A stretch of DNA of 64,000 nt from Neoceratodus forsteri (Eukaryota > Chordata > Ceratodontiformes > Ceratodontidae): contig CM057450.1 of NCBI GenBank assembly GCA_016271365.2, positions 1,799,618,967 to 1,799,682,966 of the forward strand. Direction: 5' to 3'. Under the pieces are notes generated by a model, which saw nothing but the letters and a program-made list of their open reading frames with translations, ran no database searches and had not been told where the DNA came from. Of the stretch, positions 33,951 to 45,506 are shown piece by piece (position 1 is the first letter of the stretch; every line of letters starts with the position of its first letter). Made by a program: the position numbers and the translations under genes.

Positions 33951-35869
33951 GTATCCAGCCCTAGACTGTGCGTGGGGCACCAACACATAACGCGTATAGT
34001 TAAAGTAAGGTTTCAAAAGCATAACTATGAGCCGGTGCAGCAGGACATTTTTATGCTTCAGGAGGGTTTCAATATTGTGATGCATGGCATATGCATGAGG
34101 GACCACCCCATTTGCATAGGCAAATAATGATATTGTGCATGGTGGTGTAGTCGGGGGTGCGCGGTGCATCGGTGACCTTTGAATATGGCCATGCCACTGG
34201 GGATGTGCATCATATCTAGGGATGCATCGCGCATCTCATCAGAATATGTGGCTAGAAACTTTCAAATTATGATGGGCTTAAATACGAACTTACGAAATTG
34301 TCAGCAGAAAAGGGCCCACAAGTCTATCAAGTCTGCCCAATTGTGCAGCTTTTGGTTTTAGTGGAAGGCAAGATGCCAACCACGTGGGGCAAGCCGTCGA
34401 GAGCAGCAGCATAGAGTTTAGTTTTGAATGTATTTCATTTTAATTTTTGAGTGCTTTTTGCATGTGTTTTATTTTGAATTTATTTACATATATTCTACTT
34501 TGTTGCAGCCTGTCAATCATAACTGCAAGTATGCCCATTTTTTTCTCCTAGTTAAGGGTCTTGCACCGTATGCTTTAGTGTTTGGCGCCAACTTTGGGAT
34601 TTTACATTGGGTGGTCATCCGTGGGCTGTATCTCGCAGATGCTACTTTTAAGACCTGCTGTTTTGCCAGGGAATTGAGACATTACAGGGGACTGTGTTCT
34701 CTGCCCTGGTGATACTGCTTTGAGGTTGAGAGGAGCAGTGGATTTTTAAGAAGATTTCCTGTATGGACTTGTAGCGATTGAGCTGAGAGCCATTAGTTGA
34801 GACTTCTTGCCATGAGAAGCAAACAACTGACCCAAAGAAGGATCCCTCGCCCGTTTGCCAGTTGCCATACTGAGTACACAGGGAGACTGGTGGAAGTGGG
34901 TCCCTGACCCAAGTCTTTGCCCCTGGGGTACCCAGGAAGCACTGCCTGGAGGGCCAACGGCTTTATTGGTTGATCCTGTGGTCTTGGAGGGTTGCCTGGC
35001 AAGGTTGGGTGCTCCCCGAGGCCTAAGTGGGGAGATTGCCTTGGTTTTGGGTACCTGCTCCCTGGTTGGTTCGTACTTGGAACATTTCACCTATCTGGAG
35101 CTGATTTTCTTGGGGTTGTGGTCATGGCTTCAAAGGACTGGGAAATTCAAACATCTATAAGTGAAGATCTCCTGGACTCTGGAGGCAGAGAGATGGACAC
35201 AGAACCTGGGACCTTATGTTGCTGCGAGTATTTTAAGACATAAGCTGGTTCGATAATTTTATTTGATTATTTAAGGAGGCAGCGAGAGGGCCTCTGTTTG
35301 ACTTTACTGGGCACTTTAGTTTCTGAGAAATGTAGCAGTGAGAGTGCTACATTATATGGTTGAATGTTTTGGTGAAGAAGGTGGTGAGAGCCCTCCCGTC
35401 CCATTACAAATGATTAAAAAGCTGTGGTGAGCTTTTCTTCTTGAATCAGCTGGAAATTCTGGACACTGTGATAGTATTGGACAGTGCAATCATACAAGAC
35501 AGTAACAGACTTATACATCCTGTTTACATTTTTGAACTAAGTTTAAAATGGTGCTGCTGGTGTTTTGATACTGTGCTGCAACTAAGATAGATAATAGTTT
35601 ATTTTGATAATAGTTCGGGTTTTGTTGTATTTTGGGTTTTAGTTATAAGGGTATTTTATAGGATATGAGAATTGAGTATTTGGGTGAGTGAGTGAGTAAG
35701 TGAGTGAGTGAGTGAGTGAGTGAATGTATGAGTGATTGGTTTAATTGACATTAATTTAATTTGATATTATTGTGGGGGTTTAATTTTAATAGCTGTTATA
35801 TTGTGGATTTATTTTCTACTAGAGCTCTCTCTCCCAGTACTATCATGGGGTTGAGGTAAATTCTGGGTA
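33951..35869. other. unassigned, with a CR1-like end
   Basis: At 34285-34345 the sequence resembles a CR1 3' terminus in antisense ('AGTCTGCCCAATTG'). A (GAGT)n run lies at 35683-35735. The part from about 34690 may be the 5' region of the L2 that follows, but its frames (for example 34855-35160) show no motif I can name. Confidence 0.4.
35683..35735. repeat. (GAGT)n microsatellite
   Basis: About 50 bp of GAGT repeats with minor interruptions. Confidence 0.88.
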
Positions 35870-38800
35870 GGCTTTCTAGAATGTGTAGGCACACTACTGT
35901 CCCGGTCAGGCGCTACTCTCCTTCTGAGCTCCACGATCTGTGGCCTTTTAATTGTCCCCCATTGATGGGTGTGATATACTGGTGTTGTCAAGCACTAGGG
36001 ACTTGCACAGGAGAAAGGTCAAGGGCCATGGACCTGAAGGGAGGGGGGAGCGGGGTGGGCGTATAGAGGTGCTGGGTGCCAGGAGATCCCCTGGGGCGAA
36101 ATAGGTTCTTGAGAGGGGTCCTCCCTACTTGGTTCCCATACCCAAGGGTTCCCCCTCTTGTGGGCAGGTAGCATGGGTGACCTTGGAAGCCCATCCTACT
36201 TGGGCAGTGTTATGCAATGCCAAGTCTATTAAAAACAAGACAGCTGTTATTGCTGATCTTGTTGGATCATCAAACCTGGCTTGCATCACCGAGACCTAGC
36301 TGGATGAAAATTCTGGCCCAGTATTGGGGGCAGCAATTCCAGATGGGTTTTCTGTGATACACTGCCCGAGGAAAGATCGGAGGGGCGGGGGTGTTGCCAT
36401 CTGTTTTAAGGAGGAATTGAGCCTGATAGACGTTCCAGTGGGGGAGACCAGATCCTTTGAGAATATCATGGGTGCAAGTGTGGGTTGCAGGGTTCTTCTC
36501 ATCTACTATCCACCTGGTACTGAGAAGCAATTCCTGCAGGAAGTCACAGTCATCGTCATTGACCTGATGTTGCAGTCCCACAGATGGTTGGTGCTGGGGG
36601 CCTTCAATGCATGGATCGATGATGAACTCTCGTAATTTGGGCAGGACTTCTCCCAATTGCTGTATTCATTGAGCTTCACACAGGTTGTTACCTCTGCAAT
36701 CCACATTCACAGTCACTTCCTGGACCTAGACTTCCTACTGGGGATGGAAGCCTCTGATGTGGTGGTGGAACCAGTCAGTCAGACCATCACTCTATATGGT
36801 TCAGTTTCCAGGCACTCCCTTATAGGCCTGCCCCAGTGGAAATGATCTGGTATCGCCCTTTAAGGGAATTGATCTAGGTGGCCTGATGACGACACTGGAC
36901 CTTTTGGGTTTTCCGAGTGTAAGTACAGATCCAGAAGAACTGGTAATAGCCTATAATAAGGCTGTTGTAAAGGCTATGGATATCATTGCTCCTATCTGTG
37001 TTTTCCCACTCACTCTTCGACCTCGGTCCCCCTGGTTTGATGGGGACCTTAGGGAAATGAGACGCGTAAGGCAAAGGCTGAAACGTTGCTGGCAGAGATC
37101 GGGTCTTGATACTGAAAGGCTTAGATTGATGTCCCATTACAAGGATTATCAATTGGCTATCTCCCGTAAGAAGGCAGAGTTCCTGTCCAGAGAGATCGCC
37201 ACTGCACAGAATCGACTGGGCCAGTTCTTCCGAACGTTTGACAGGTTGTGCAATCCAACCTGTCTTCGGTCATGGAGAGCACTGTCACAAGAGAAGTGTG
37301 ATGAGTTTGCTGGATTCTTTATGGATAAGGTTGCGGATATCAGAACCAAAATCCATGCAGCACACTCTATTGGGAGTTGCGATGGTCAGTGGGAGGTTGC
37401 CACTCCTCGATTCGTCTGGTCTGACTTCAACCAGTTGGAGACCGGGTATATCATGCAGATAATCCAAGAGCTACGTAGCCGATGTACTGTAGTTTGGACC
37501 CAGGCACCACCTGCCTCCTAGTGGGGTGCATTGAGATCATCAACCTGATCCTTGCTGAGATAGTCTGGTGTTCGTTGGGGTCAGGAGTGTTCCTGAACTC
37601 CCTAAAGGAGGCCGTGGTGACTCCTGTACTCAAAAAGCTATCTCTTGACCTGGACTTTCTCACTAACTACAGGCCAGTCTCTAACCATCCCTTTGTCGGA
37701 AAGGTTATTGAGAAGGTGGTCGTGCTATAGCTTGTGGTACATTTGACCACCCATGACATCTACAATCCTCTCCAGTCTGGATTCCGGAAGAGGCATAGCA
37801 CCAAGACTGCACTGGTGCGGGTACTCAATGATCTCCTAATAGCAATAGATCAGAGATTCCATTCCATCTTGGTCCTCCTTAGTCTCTCTGCAGGATTTGA
37901 CACCATGGACCATGGGGTGTTGCTAGAGTGCCTGCGTTTTTTCTGCAGATTGTCTGGGTCAGTCCTCAGCTGGTTCCAATATTTCCTCTGGGGTAGGTCT
38001 CAGAGAGTGGTATCTGGAGTTTTTTCTTCTGACCCAGTCTCCCTACCCTATGGGGTACTACATGACTCTGTGCTTTTACCCATGATGTTTGCAGTGTACA
38101 TGCTGCCACTGGAAGACACTGTAAGGCAGTATCGGCTGAGTTTCCACTGCTATACAGATGATTCGCAGCTCCACCTGTCCTTAGTGCCCAGTCAAGAAGA
38201 CCCAGTCTCGGTGTTTAACAGCTGTCTTGCCAAGATCCAGGACTGGATGAATACCAGCTGGTTGAGGTTGAACCCGGATAAGACTGAGGTGCTGGTGGTG
38301 GACCTGGGCTGTCGGGTGGAAGGGGCATGGGCTGGACAACTGACCAGGCTTTGGCTTGGCGATAACCAGCTAGTGTCCTCTGACCGGGTGTGAAATCTCG
38401 GCGTGATTTTTGATGATGGACTGACTCTTAAGACTCAGGTGTCATCTGAGATCAAGTCCTTATTCTACCATCTGAGGAATTTCATCCTTGATTAATCACC
38501 AGGTAACCCTCTGACAACCTTCCTACTTTGGTCCAAGCCTTTGTGATCTCCCGCTTTAACTATTGCAATTCTCTGTACCTAGGGCTGCCGGGGGTTTATA
38601 ATCACTGCCTGCAGCTAGTGCAGAATGCGGTCACCAGGTTGTTGACTGGCTTGCCTCGATCCTGCCATATCCCACCTGTGCTCCACAGTCTGCACTGGCT
38701 GCCTGTCCAGTGGTGTATCACCTTCAAGGTCAGGTTGCTGATCTATAAAGCTCTACATAGGCAGGGTCCAGTCTACTTGGAAGATGTCCTGATCCCCTAC

Positions 38801-39142
38801 CACCCCGTCTGTCCACTCCGCTCCACTGATGAGGGATTGCTAGAGATTCCCAGGGTCTGCCTAAAGACATCTGGGGCTCACGCTTTTAGTTTTGTAGCCT
38901 GACCCTGTGGAATTCTCTACCTCATCGGGTATGACAGTGCCTGACTGTGGAGAGTTTCAAATCAGCCTTAAAGGCCTACTTATTCAATCTCGCCTTCCCA
39001 GACTATGGATAATAATTATACCATGATTAGGTATTTTGTGGTTTTACTGTGGTTTTATCTATTTGTCATTTTATTCATTGTACAGTGCTTGGATACCTGT
39101 TGACTTGCACTTTATAAATAAAATAAAGTTGAAGTTGAAGTT
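35870..39142 (+). mobile_element. L2 LINE, near full-length ORF2
   Basis: A plus-strand L2 with endonuclease, RT and C-terminal region ends in AATAAAG followed by TTGAAG repeats (about 39120-39142), the typical L2 tail. The 5' limit is set where ORF2-like protein starts. The element sits inside the 7 kb block that separates B' from A'. Confidence 0.8.
35881..38960 (+). pseudogene. L2 ORF2 remnant (endonuclease-reverse transcriptase)
   Basis: The endonuclease begins near 36215 ('NAKSIKNKTAVIADLV'), followed by a TETWLDE block with a stop in place of W ('CITET', stop, 'LDENSG'), 'RRGGGVAI' (about 36380), and 'LGAFNAW' where GDFN is expected (about 36595). A 211-codon open stretch (36886-37521) covers the EN-RT linker. 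RT follows: 'LTNYRPVSNHPFVGKVIEKV' (about 37660-37720), 'NPLQSGFRKRHSTKTALVRV' (about 37765), 'LSAGFDTMDHGVLL' (about 37890), 'HCYTDDSQLHLS' (about 38150) with the YTDD catalytic pair intact, and 'SWLRLNPDKTEVLVVDLG'. The C-terminal frame 38528-38902 holds 'LHSLHWLPVQ' and 'FKVRLLIYKALH', a hallmark of L2. Several frameshifts and stops separate the parts. Confidence 0.82.
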
Positions 39143-39775
39143 CATATTACTACAGCTGCCCCAGCCCCACCCAAACCCCTCCCTTCCTCCCCTTCCTGGT
39201 CCTTCCTTTGTGTTCTTGTCTGTACTAATCTTGCCCTTGATTCAATCCCAAGCCCGCTTAAAGCTATCCACTGTCCTCAGTTCAATTAACTCCTCTGGCA
39301 GTGTGTTCCATCTTGCCACCACTCTCTCTGTAAAGTAGTGCCTTCTCATTTCCCTCCTGAACCTTCCCCCTTCCAACTTCAGACTGTGCCCCCTAGTGAC
39401 CCTTCCCCCCTTTAAGTGGAACAGTCCTCCCTCTCTGACTTTGTTTATGCCTTTCAAGTACTTAAAGGTCTCTCTCATATCCCTCTTTCCCTTCTTTCTT
39501 CCAGCGAATACATGTTGAGCTCCCTTAAGCTTTCCTCATATGGCAACTCCCCCAGTCCCATTATCATTTTTGTAGCCCTGCGCTGCACCCCCTCCAGTAA
39601 TCTCACATCCTTTTTGAGGGTAAGTACTCCAAGTGTGACCTCACCAGTGATCTATACAAGGGCAGGATGACCTCCTCCTCCTCCTCCTCCTTTCTAGATA
39701 GAGGTGATCCCTCTTGGAATGCACCTCAGCATCCTATTTACCCTTGCTGCCACCCTCCTACACTATGCTGATACC
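39143..39775 (-). mobile_element. CR1 3' fragment, minus strand
   Basis: The minus-strand frame encodes the CR1 C-terminus: '[16 protein letters not shown]' (about 39560-39600), 'TFKYLKGINKV', 'RRHYFTERVVARWNTLPEEL'. It meets the L2 tail at 39142. A T-C-C repeat near 39674-39690 lies within it. Confidence 0.72.
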
Positions 39776-39779
39776 TTCA

Positions 39780-40158
39780 TAAATTTGGTATGGAGGGCAT
39801 TCTTAAACAGAAAGGAGGGAGGGGCACTAGGGGCCACAGTCTGAAGCTGGAGTGTGGTAAATTCTGGAGTGAGATAAGAAGGCATCACTTTAAGTAAAGA
39901 GTGGTAACAGGGTGGAACACACTGCCAGGGGAGGTGGTATCCTTAACTTCAGTGGGCAGTTTTAAGAGTGGGTGGGACAAAGTCAAGCGAAAGGTCACAT
40001 ATAGGGGTACAAAGGAAGTGGGGTCTGCATGCAGGAACATGACTTCAAATGTGCGAGTAGGGGAGGGAGGGGCAGCTGCAGTATAAATGGCCTGCTAGCT
40101 GCACACTTGAGCAGACTTGATAGACCATAAGGCCTGTACCTGCTGGCATTGTTCAAAT
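39780..40158 (+). mobile_element. CR1 3' end, plus strand
   Basis: The plus strand encodes 'WNTLPGEVVSLTSVGSFKSG' and continues to a CR1-like 3' end, with 'GACTTGATAGACCATAAGG' near 40110-40128. It faces the preceding minus-strand fragment head to head. It abuts the A' arm. Confidence 0.7.
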
Positions 40159-40350
40159 ATGTGGGCCCATGTGAAATAGCATGCTGTCTCGAGAAAATGT
40201 CATTATGACATTAACTGGTGTAGGGGAGAGTCTTGCTATGGTTCCGAAAGCTTGGTTCAAATAAAAAAGTATTCCTACTTTGTGCTGGTGTCTTATTTGA
40301 GTCACCATCATTCTTGGCACTAACCCAGTTTCTTCCTGAAGCCTAAATTG
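40159..40350. repeat. Giant inverted repeat, right arm, inner part of A'
   Basis: Reverse complement of about 22370-22560, including 'TTCCTACTTTGTGCTGGTGT' at about 40272 against its complement near 22430, and 'CAGTTTCTTCCTGAAGCCTA' at 40327 against its complement near 22378. Confidence 0.85.
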
Positions 40351-41732
40351 CTATTAAAACATGAGGTGCAAAAATCAGTGATGCCAACTGGCTAAACAGC
40401 AGCACCTGACAATGCAATAACTGTGCTTAATGCACAGTTGCTGAAATTCATCCTGAAGGAAGATCCATGGGCAGATCTGCACTTCTTATGTTTGGGAAAA
40501 TGAATGGCAGAAGGCAGCCATTGAAATACATGGCAAAGGGGGAGATACAGTGAATGGGATTGCTGTGATCTGCATTTCCGAATCGTCACACGGTGTCCTG
40601 TCTTTGCCATGGCCATGAACCTGTCCACAGGGTTTCTCATTGTTCACACTCTATAGAAGAGACAGTGTTGTGGTTTCCCCTCACCCCGGCATCCCACTCA
40701 GCAGCTGCACTGAAGCCTGTTATGTTTCAGTGTCAGGCAGTGGGCACCAAGTGAGTGGTTGTGTCCCTGCTGCCATGCCCTTCCAAATATTGTATGATTG
40801 AGACAGTCTTTCTGCTCTCATGCTCTGTTGTGGGCCCCCCCCAACCCGATATTACCTGTGCTGCCTGTCAGCTCCCCAGGAGACAGCTTCAGTGATGAGT
40901 GGTAGTGGGGAAGAAAGGTAAGAACCTAGTGTCAGTGGGTTGAAGATATCCATGGAACTGTAAAATGCCTGAGACTGCTCCGACTTGCTGTGAATCTGTG
41001 AGCTCCATCAGTCATTGTGGCAGTAGCAAGGTGTGTAACCCATGCTCCATAAAGAGTCTTGTCTGGTAAGTTATGCAGCCATCAGCAGACAGAGTGTGAG
41101 AGAGAGAGAGAGAGAGAGAGATGGCCAGTGGTGACAGGTAGTATGGGCAGCAGACACAGAGACTCAGTGTGCTTGCTTAACACCTTGTCCTGTGCCCCCG
41201 ATGACTATCTCAACACTTTTGAACCGTGGTGTTTCTGTCCGTTACTGTTCCCCAGTGCTCCGTTGTCAAGAGCTCTGGGTCATGCAGCCAGCAGCAGAGG
41301 GAGATTGAGACAGACAGAGTGACTGAACAACAGGCAGTATGGCCAGGAGACACAAAACAGATCCAACAGGTCATGTATCCACCATTGCATGGAGTGAGAG
41401 ATATAACGAGTGAGCGTCAGCCACCACAGAGGCACAATGCAAGCGATCTGTGTGTGTCTTGCAGCTCCAAACTGCATGTGTGTCTGTGTGTGTGTGGGGG
41501 GCACACAATACGGGGCATTGCAAGTGCAAGATAGTATTTTATGCACAAGACATGTCAGAAATCATGTCAGTAGTGCATTTCTGACATTTCTATGTGCATA
41601 AAAGCAGTCACATGTGGAGTATTTGTTGGGACTATTTTTTCAGGTGTCAGGATACAGTCACTTTTGTGGTATTAAAACAGGGAGAAAACCCGTTTGTGGT
41701 GTTGCCTCCTTGCTTTGGAGATACTCCATGTT
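40351..41732. other. insertion in the right arm, unassigned
   Basis: This block is absent from the left arm between about 22355 and 22370. It contains an AG run at 41097-41121 and no recognisable gene. The MITE that follows sits at its right edge. Confidence 0.45.
41097..41121. repeat. (AG)n microsatellite
   Basis: About 25 bp of AG dinucleotides. Confidence 0.88.
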
Positions 41733-41884
41733 ATAAGCGCAATAACCCACCCCAGGGTGTAGAATTATTGGGGATTAATGAACACCCTGGGTGCTGTGAG
41801 GGCACTTGGCCTGCAGCCACGTGCCTCAAAATGGGGTGTTCATTAATCCCCAATAGCCCCACACCCTGTTGTGGGTTATTGCTT
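41733..41884. mobile_element. 150 bp hairpin MITE, copy 2
   Basis: The inverted ends are AATAACCCACCCCAGGGTGT (left) and AATAACCCACAACAGGGTGT read inward from the right. The interior is also palindromic around 'GGGGATTAATGAACACCC'. Size, end sequence and the central 'GGCCTGCAGCCACGTGCC' relate it to the copy at 5070-5220. Confidence 0.68.
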
Positions 41885-41886
41885 AC

Positions 41887-43291
41887 ATAGTATGTCGTTC
41901 GCTGGTTCATGAATGAAATCACATGTGTAGGGCTTTGGCGCCATCAAGTGGCCATAGTACAAACAGCACACACTTCAGTAGTGGGATTGTTTCACATATT
42001 GTTAGTAACACTGTCATTTCTGCAGTATGCATGATTTTGAGTGGATGATTTAGCATAGGCTGTAAGTTGGTGATTAGGGAAAATGTCAAATGTAGTTATC
42101 TGGGTGGGGGAATTATTTTTCATTTTGTGAGAGAGAAAGAGTAGCAAGTAAATTTCATGAGCTAACTCCTGTTTTGGTTTTGACTGACTGAAATACTTTG
42201 TTGGAGTGATGTGTTATAGATATTACCTTTGTGCTGTCATCCATTCTGACAGATACGTTTTGTCTATACAGGTATGCAATTTACAGCTGTAATCTAATTT
42301 CATAATATTTTGGAATATATGTCCTCACAATAAGATATTTCATAGTGGAATTGAGGGGTGAAACATTATTATAACCATTATGTGTTCAGGCCCCTCACTA
42401 TCGAGCATCATAAACTAGTAAAACTTATAAGTGGCAGAGCTATGAATTCAATGACTTCTCTGATATAAAAGAATTCTGTCATCCACAATAATGAGAGATC
42501 TTCAGTATGCAATTCAGAGCTCCAAAAACATTAGTGCTAAGCTACTGGAGTGTGGTCATGGTAACCAGCCATACAAATTAGGACCACCAATGACAATGAC
42601 AGTGAAAACGTTCATTTTTGCCCAAGTCTGAGGATGAGAGTGTCAGACAATATGAGCATGAAAATGTCAGACAGCAACAGCAACTGACAGGTTCCTCCTC
42701 CCAGTGGATAAAACAATGTCATTTCTGTTGTGCAAACCATTTCTGTTGGCATTTTTTTGCATGTCATTTTTATGAGGTGCCTACTGTTATGTGATTTGTT
42801 GTGCAAACCATTTCCACGAGCAGTTTTTTGTGTCATTTCATTTGTATGATGTGCTTACTGTCTTGTTGCCCTTCAGATTCTGGTTTTCTGTTTACATAAT
42901 ATTTTGGTTGCTGCTCACAATTTGATTGCTTTCATTTCTTGTTCTTTTGTCCCTCATTTTTTTTTGTTTTCCTACATTAAGTTAAGTTTAAGATTGGCAT
43001 TTACTGTATTTTTTAGTTTGCATTTTAAAAGTCTTGGGTTGTTGTACTTTATCAATTGAAACTAACCACACCTTTTTGTTATACACTTTTGGTTTTGATT
43101 ATTTTTTGAGCTTGCCTTCATGCATTTTTGTTTGTTTTGCACAGTACACTATTATTTTTGTTTGCATTTCATGTTTTAAATGTTGTTTTAATTATTTGTT
43201 TGCATTTCATTTTCTTTTGGTTGTTGCTTTACTTATTTGATTGCAAACTGCTTTTTTGCTTGTGTTTTGCACTTCAGGACCACCGTATCAT
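41887..43291. repeat. Giant inverted repeat, right arm, outer part of A'
   Basis: Reverse complement of 22355-22268, 21470-20437 and 19755-19533. It ends at 43291 with the complement of ACGGTGGTCCTGAAGTGC, mirroring the left outer end. It lacks the hairpin MITE and the L2 fragment of the left arm. Confidence 0.82.
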
Positions 43292-45506
43292 TGGGCTGTT
43301 ATGCGTATAGTTCAGGACTGATTGACAGACTAAGTGATACTTGTGCAAGTATGTAATTTGGTTTCTGCTCTCTCTGTCCCTGCTACGGGGACTGCCACCC
43401 TGTCAGTGTGTCATAAGGACATGAAGGATTCCAACCCCTTAAGGTGTTGCAGGGGCAAGGTACCCAAGACCAAAGGCACCACAGGAAAGAAGAGTCAACC
43501 CCAAGGAGAGATAGGTGCCACAGGAAGAGGACAGGAGGAAAGTGGCAAGAAAAAAATTAAGCATTCAAAGGACACTTAGACACTCATGGTTATAAACCTC
43601 TCAGAAGGGGGTGTGGCATGTGTCACCTGCTGTCCCTCAGAATTGCAGGCAAAGCCTTCTAATTTAAAGAGTCATCAGGCTCTTCTGAGTATGATTGAAG
43701 ATTGACTGACAGACTGAGTAAGTGATGCTTGTGCAGCTGTGTAATTTGGCTTATGCTCTCTTTGACCCTGCTATGAGGGCTACCTCCCTGCTGGGGTTTC
43801 ATAAAGACACAGGAACCCTTGTGAAGAGTCACAACCCCTTGAGGTGTGCTAGGGATGAGGTCAATAACACCAAATGCACCTTAGGGAGGAAGGCCCAAAA
43901 AGCACTGACAGACAAGCACATTCCTCCTAAGGAGATGAGGCATAGCCAGACTGAGGCCCAGAAGAAAGGAAAACCAGCAGCCATCTCCAACTCCTGCAGA
44001 AATAATTATGACCTTTAGACAGAGGAGAAGAAAAAAATCCTTTTATGTTAAAAGGAAAACTCTGGGGCCCAAGACCTAGATCACCACCCCTGCAGGCTAA
44101 GTGCAGTATTAGTGACAACTCAGCTGTTACAATTTAGAAAGCCAATTGAGGAGAAGATGTTTAGAGGAAGGGCTCTAACTTTATTCCTTTAAAAGGAATG
44201 CTGTGGGGGGTGCCATGAGCTGATCTCTACAGCTAAAGGAGGTTTCTGTTGAAGAAGGCCGCCCCCAGGCAGGAAAGGAGAGCAACAGCTGCTTAAAGGC
44301 ACTCACCTAACCTCTAGCCCAAGGGGGACCTAAAATAGGAAGCCAAGCCCTTGAGAGGCAGAACATTTGAGTAGCTGTGTGAATCTTCACCCTTGAGGGG
44401 CAGAGGAAGGGGAATCAGAGGAGATCAGGTGAAACTTAGACGGCTCTAGGGAGAACAACTTTCGAAGACATTGCTGATGGGGTCTGTACTGCTAAAGAAG
44501 CCCCTATGGACTGAGAGTCACCACCTTCTTGCAGCTGTATCTAATATGCTAGCTCAGGAGGTACTGGAGAGTTGACCTGCATGGCTGAAATTTCCCCCAG
44601 AGTGCAGGACATTCTCACCCAAAGGGAAGAAAGAGAAGGACCCGGCTGAGACAAGGGACTCACCCTCAAGATGGGGAGTTCAAGGAAGCAGAGCAAGACT
44701 GTCAGCTTCCAGGACAGGAGAGCCCAAGAAGCCATGTTATAGTCATGGCTGGTATGTGTCCAGTTCAGTACAGTGGGAGATTGATGACAGTTCTGACAGC
44801 CATTAAGTATGAAGTACAGGTGAAATGAAGGTAAGGCTTAACAACTGACTGAAGACGTGGCATGTTGACTGAGACATGAACTGAGACTGAATGATACATG
44901 CGACAGAGAGTAAACGATAAGAATCAAACACTAATGGTGGATGCAGGCCAACTGATTCTGTAAGGGAAGGAAGCAATAAAAATTAAATGCACCAACACGT
45001 TTGGAGTTAAGACCACGGAGGCTGCTGAAGGCATTGTGACAAGCTATGGAGGCATGAAACTGGCTGATTTCTGCTATTTTTACAGCTGTGAGTGTAACTG
45101 CTGCATACAGAACATGAATGGCACTAGGACCGCAAATGTGAGCTCAGGTGAAGTATGCCAGCTGACTAAACAGGAGCAGTGTGCCGAGAAACTGCTGAAG
45201 GAAGCAAAAGGGGGCCCCTAAGACCTGAACCAGGATGGATGCAGCAACAGATGGAGACAGCCTGGCAACACCAGAGACAAGAGAGAGAACCTAAAAGCCC
45301 ACAGAGCTAGAATGAAGAGATCTGGAGTGAGAGAGGACACTGCCACCCCGAGGAAGGACACCAGAGGCAGCTGCACAGTGGCAAAGGTATGGGGGGCAGC
45401 CATCACATGGCATCCAAAGCTTGGAGATTTGGATTATATACTACTCAGAGGGGTGTGTGGTGTGTTGCCCACAGCCCCTTCAAACTACAGGCAAAGCCTT
45501 CTAACT
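43292..45506. repeat. Repeated region between palindrome and CR1
   Basis: About 385 bp at 43322-43706 is followed by a diverged tandem copy from 43707 ('GACAGACTNAGTNAGTGATNC', then 'GTAATTTGG', then 'CACAACCCCTTGAGGTG'). The end of the first unit ('CTCAGAAGGGGGTGTGGCAT', then 'CAGGCAAAGCCTTCTAA', about 43595-43663) also recurs at 45446-45504, just before CR1 resumes. The region might be a decayed LTR-like or satellite-like element. No protein was recognised. Confidence 0.5.

Noticed and set aside
34746..35243. Overlapping frames of 69-114 codons as a possible host or L2 ORF1 protein.
   Set aside because: No recognisable motif, and frames are open on both strands in GC-rich DNA. Position before the L2 keeps an ORF1 origin possible but unsupported.
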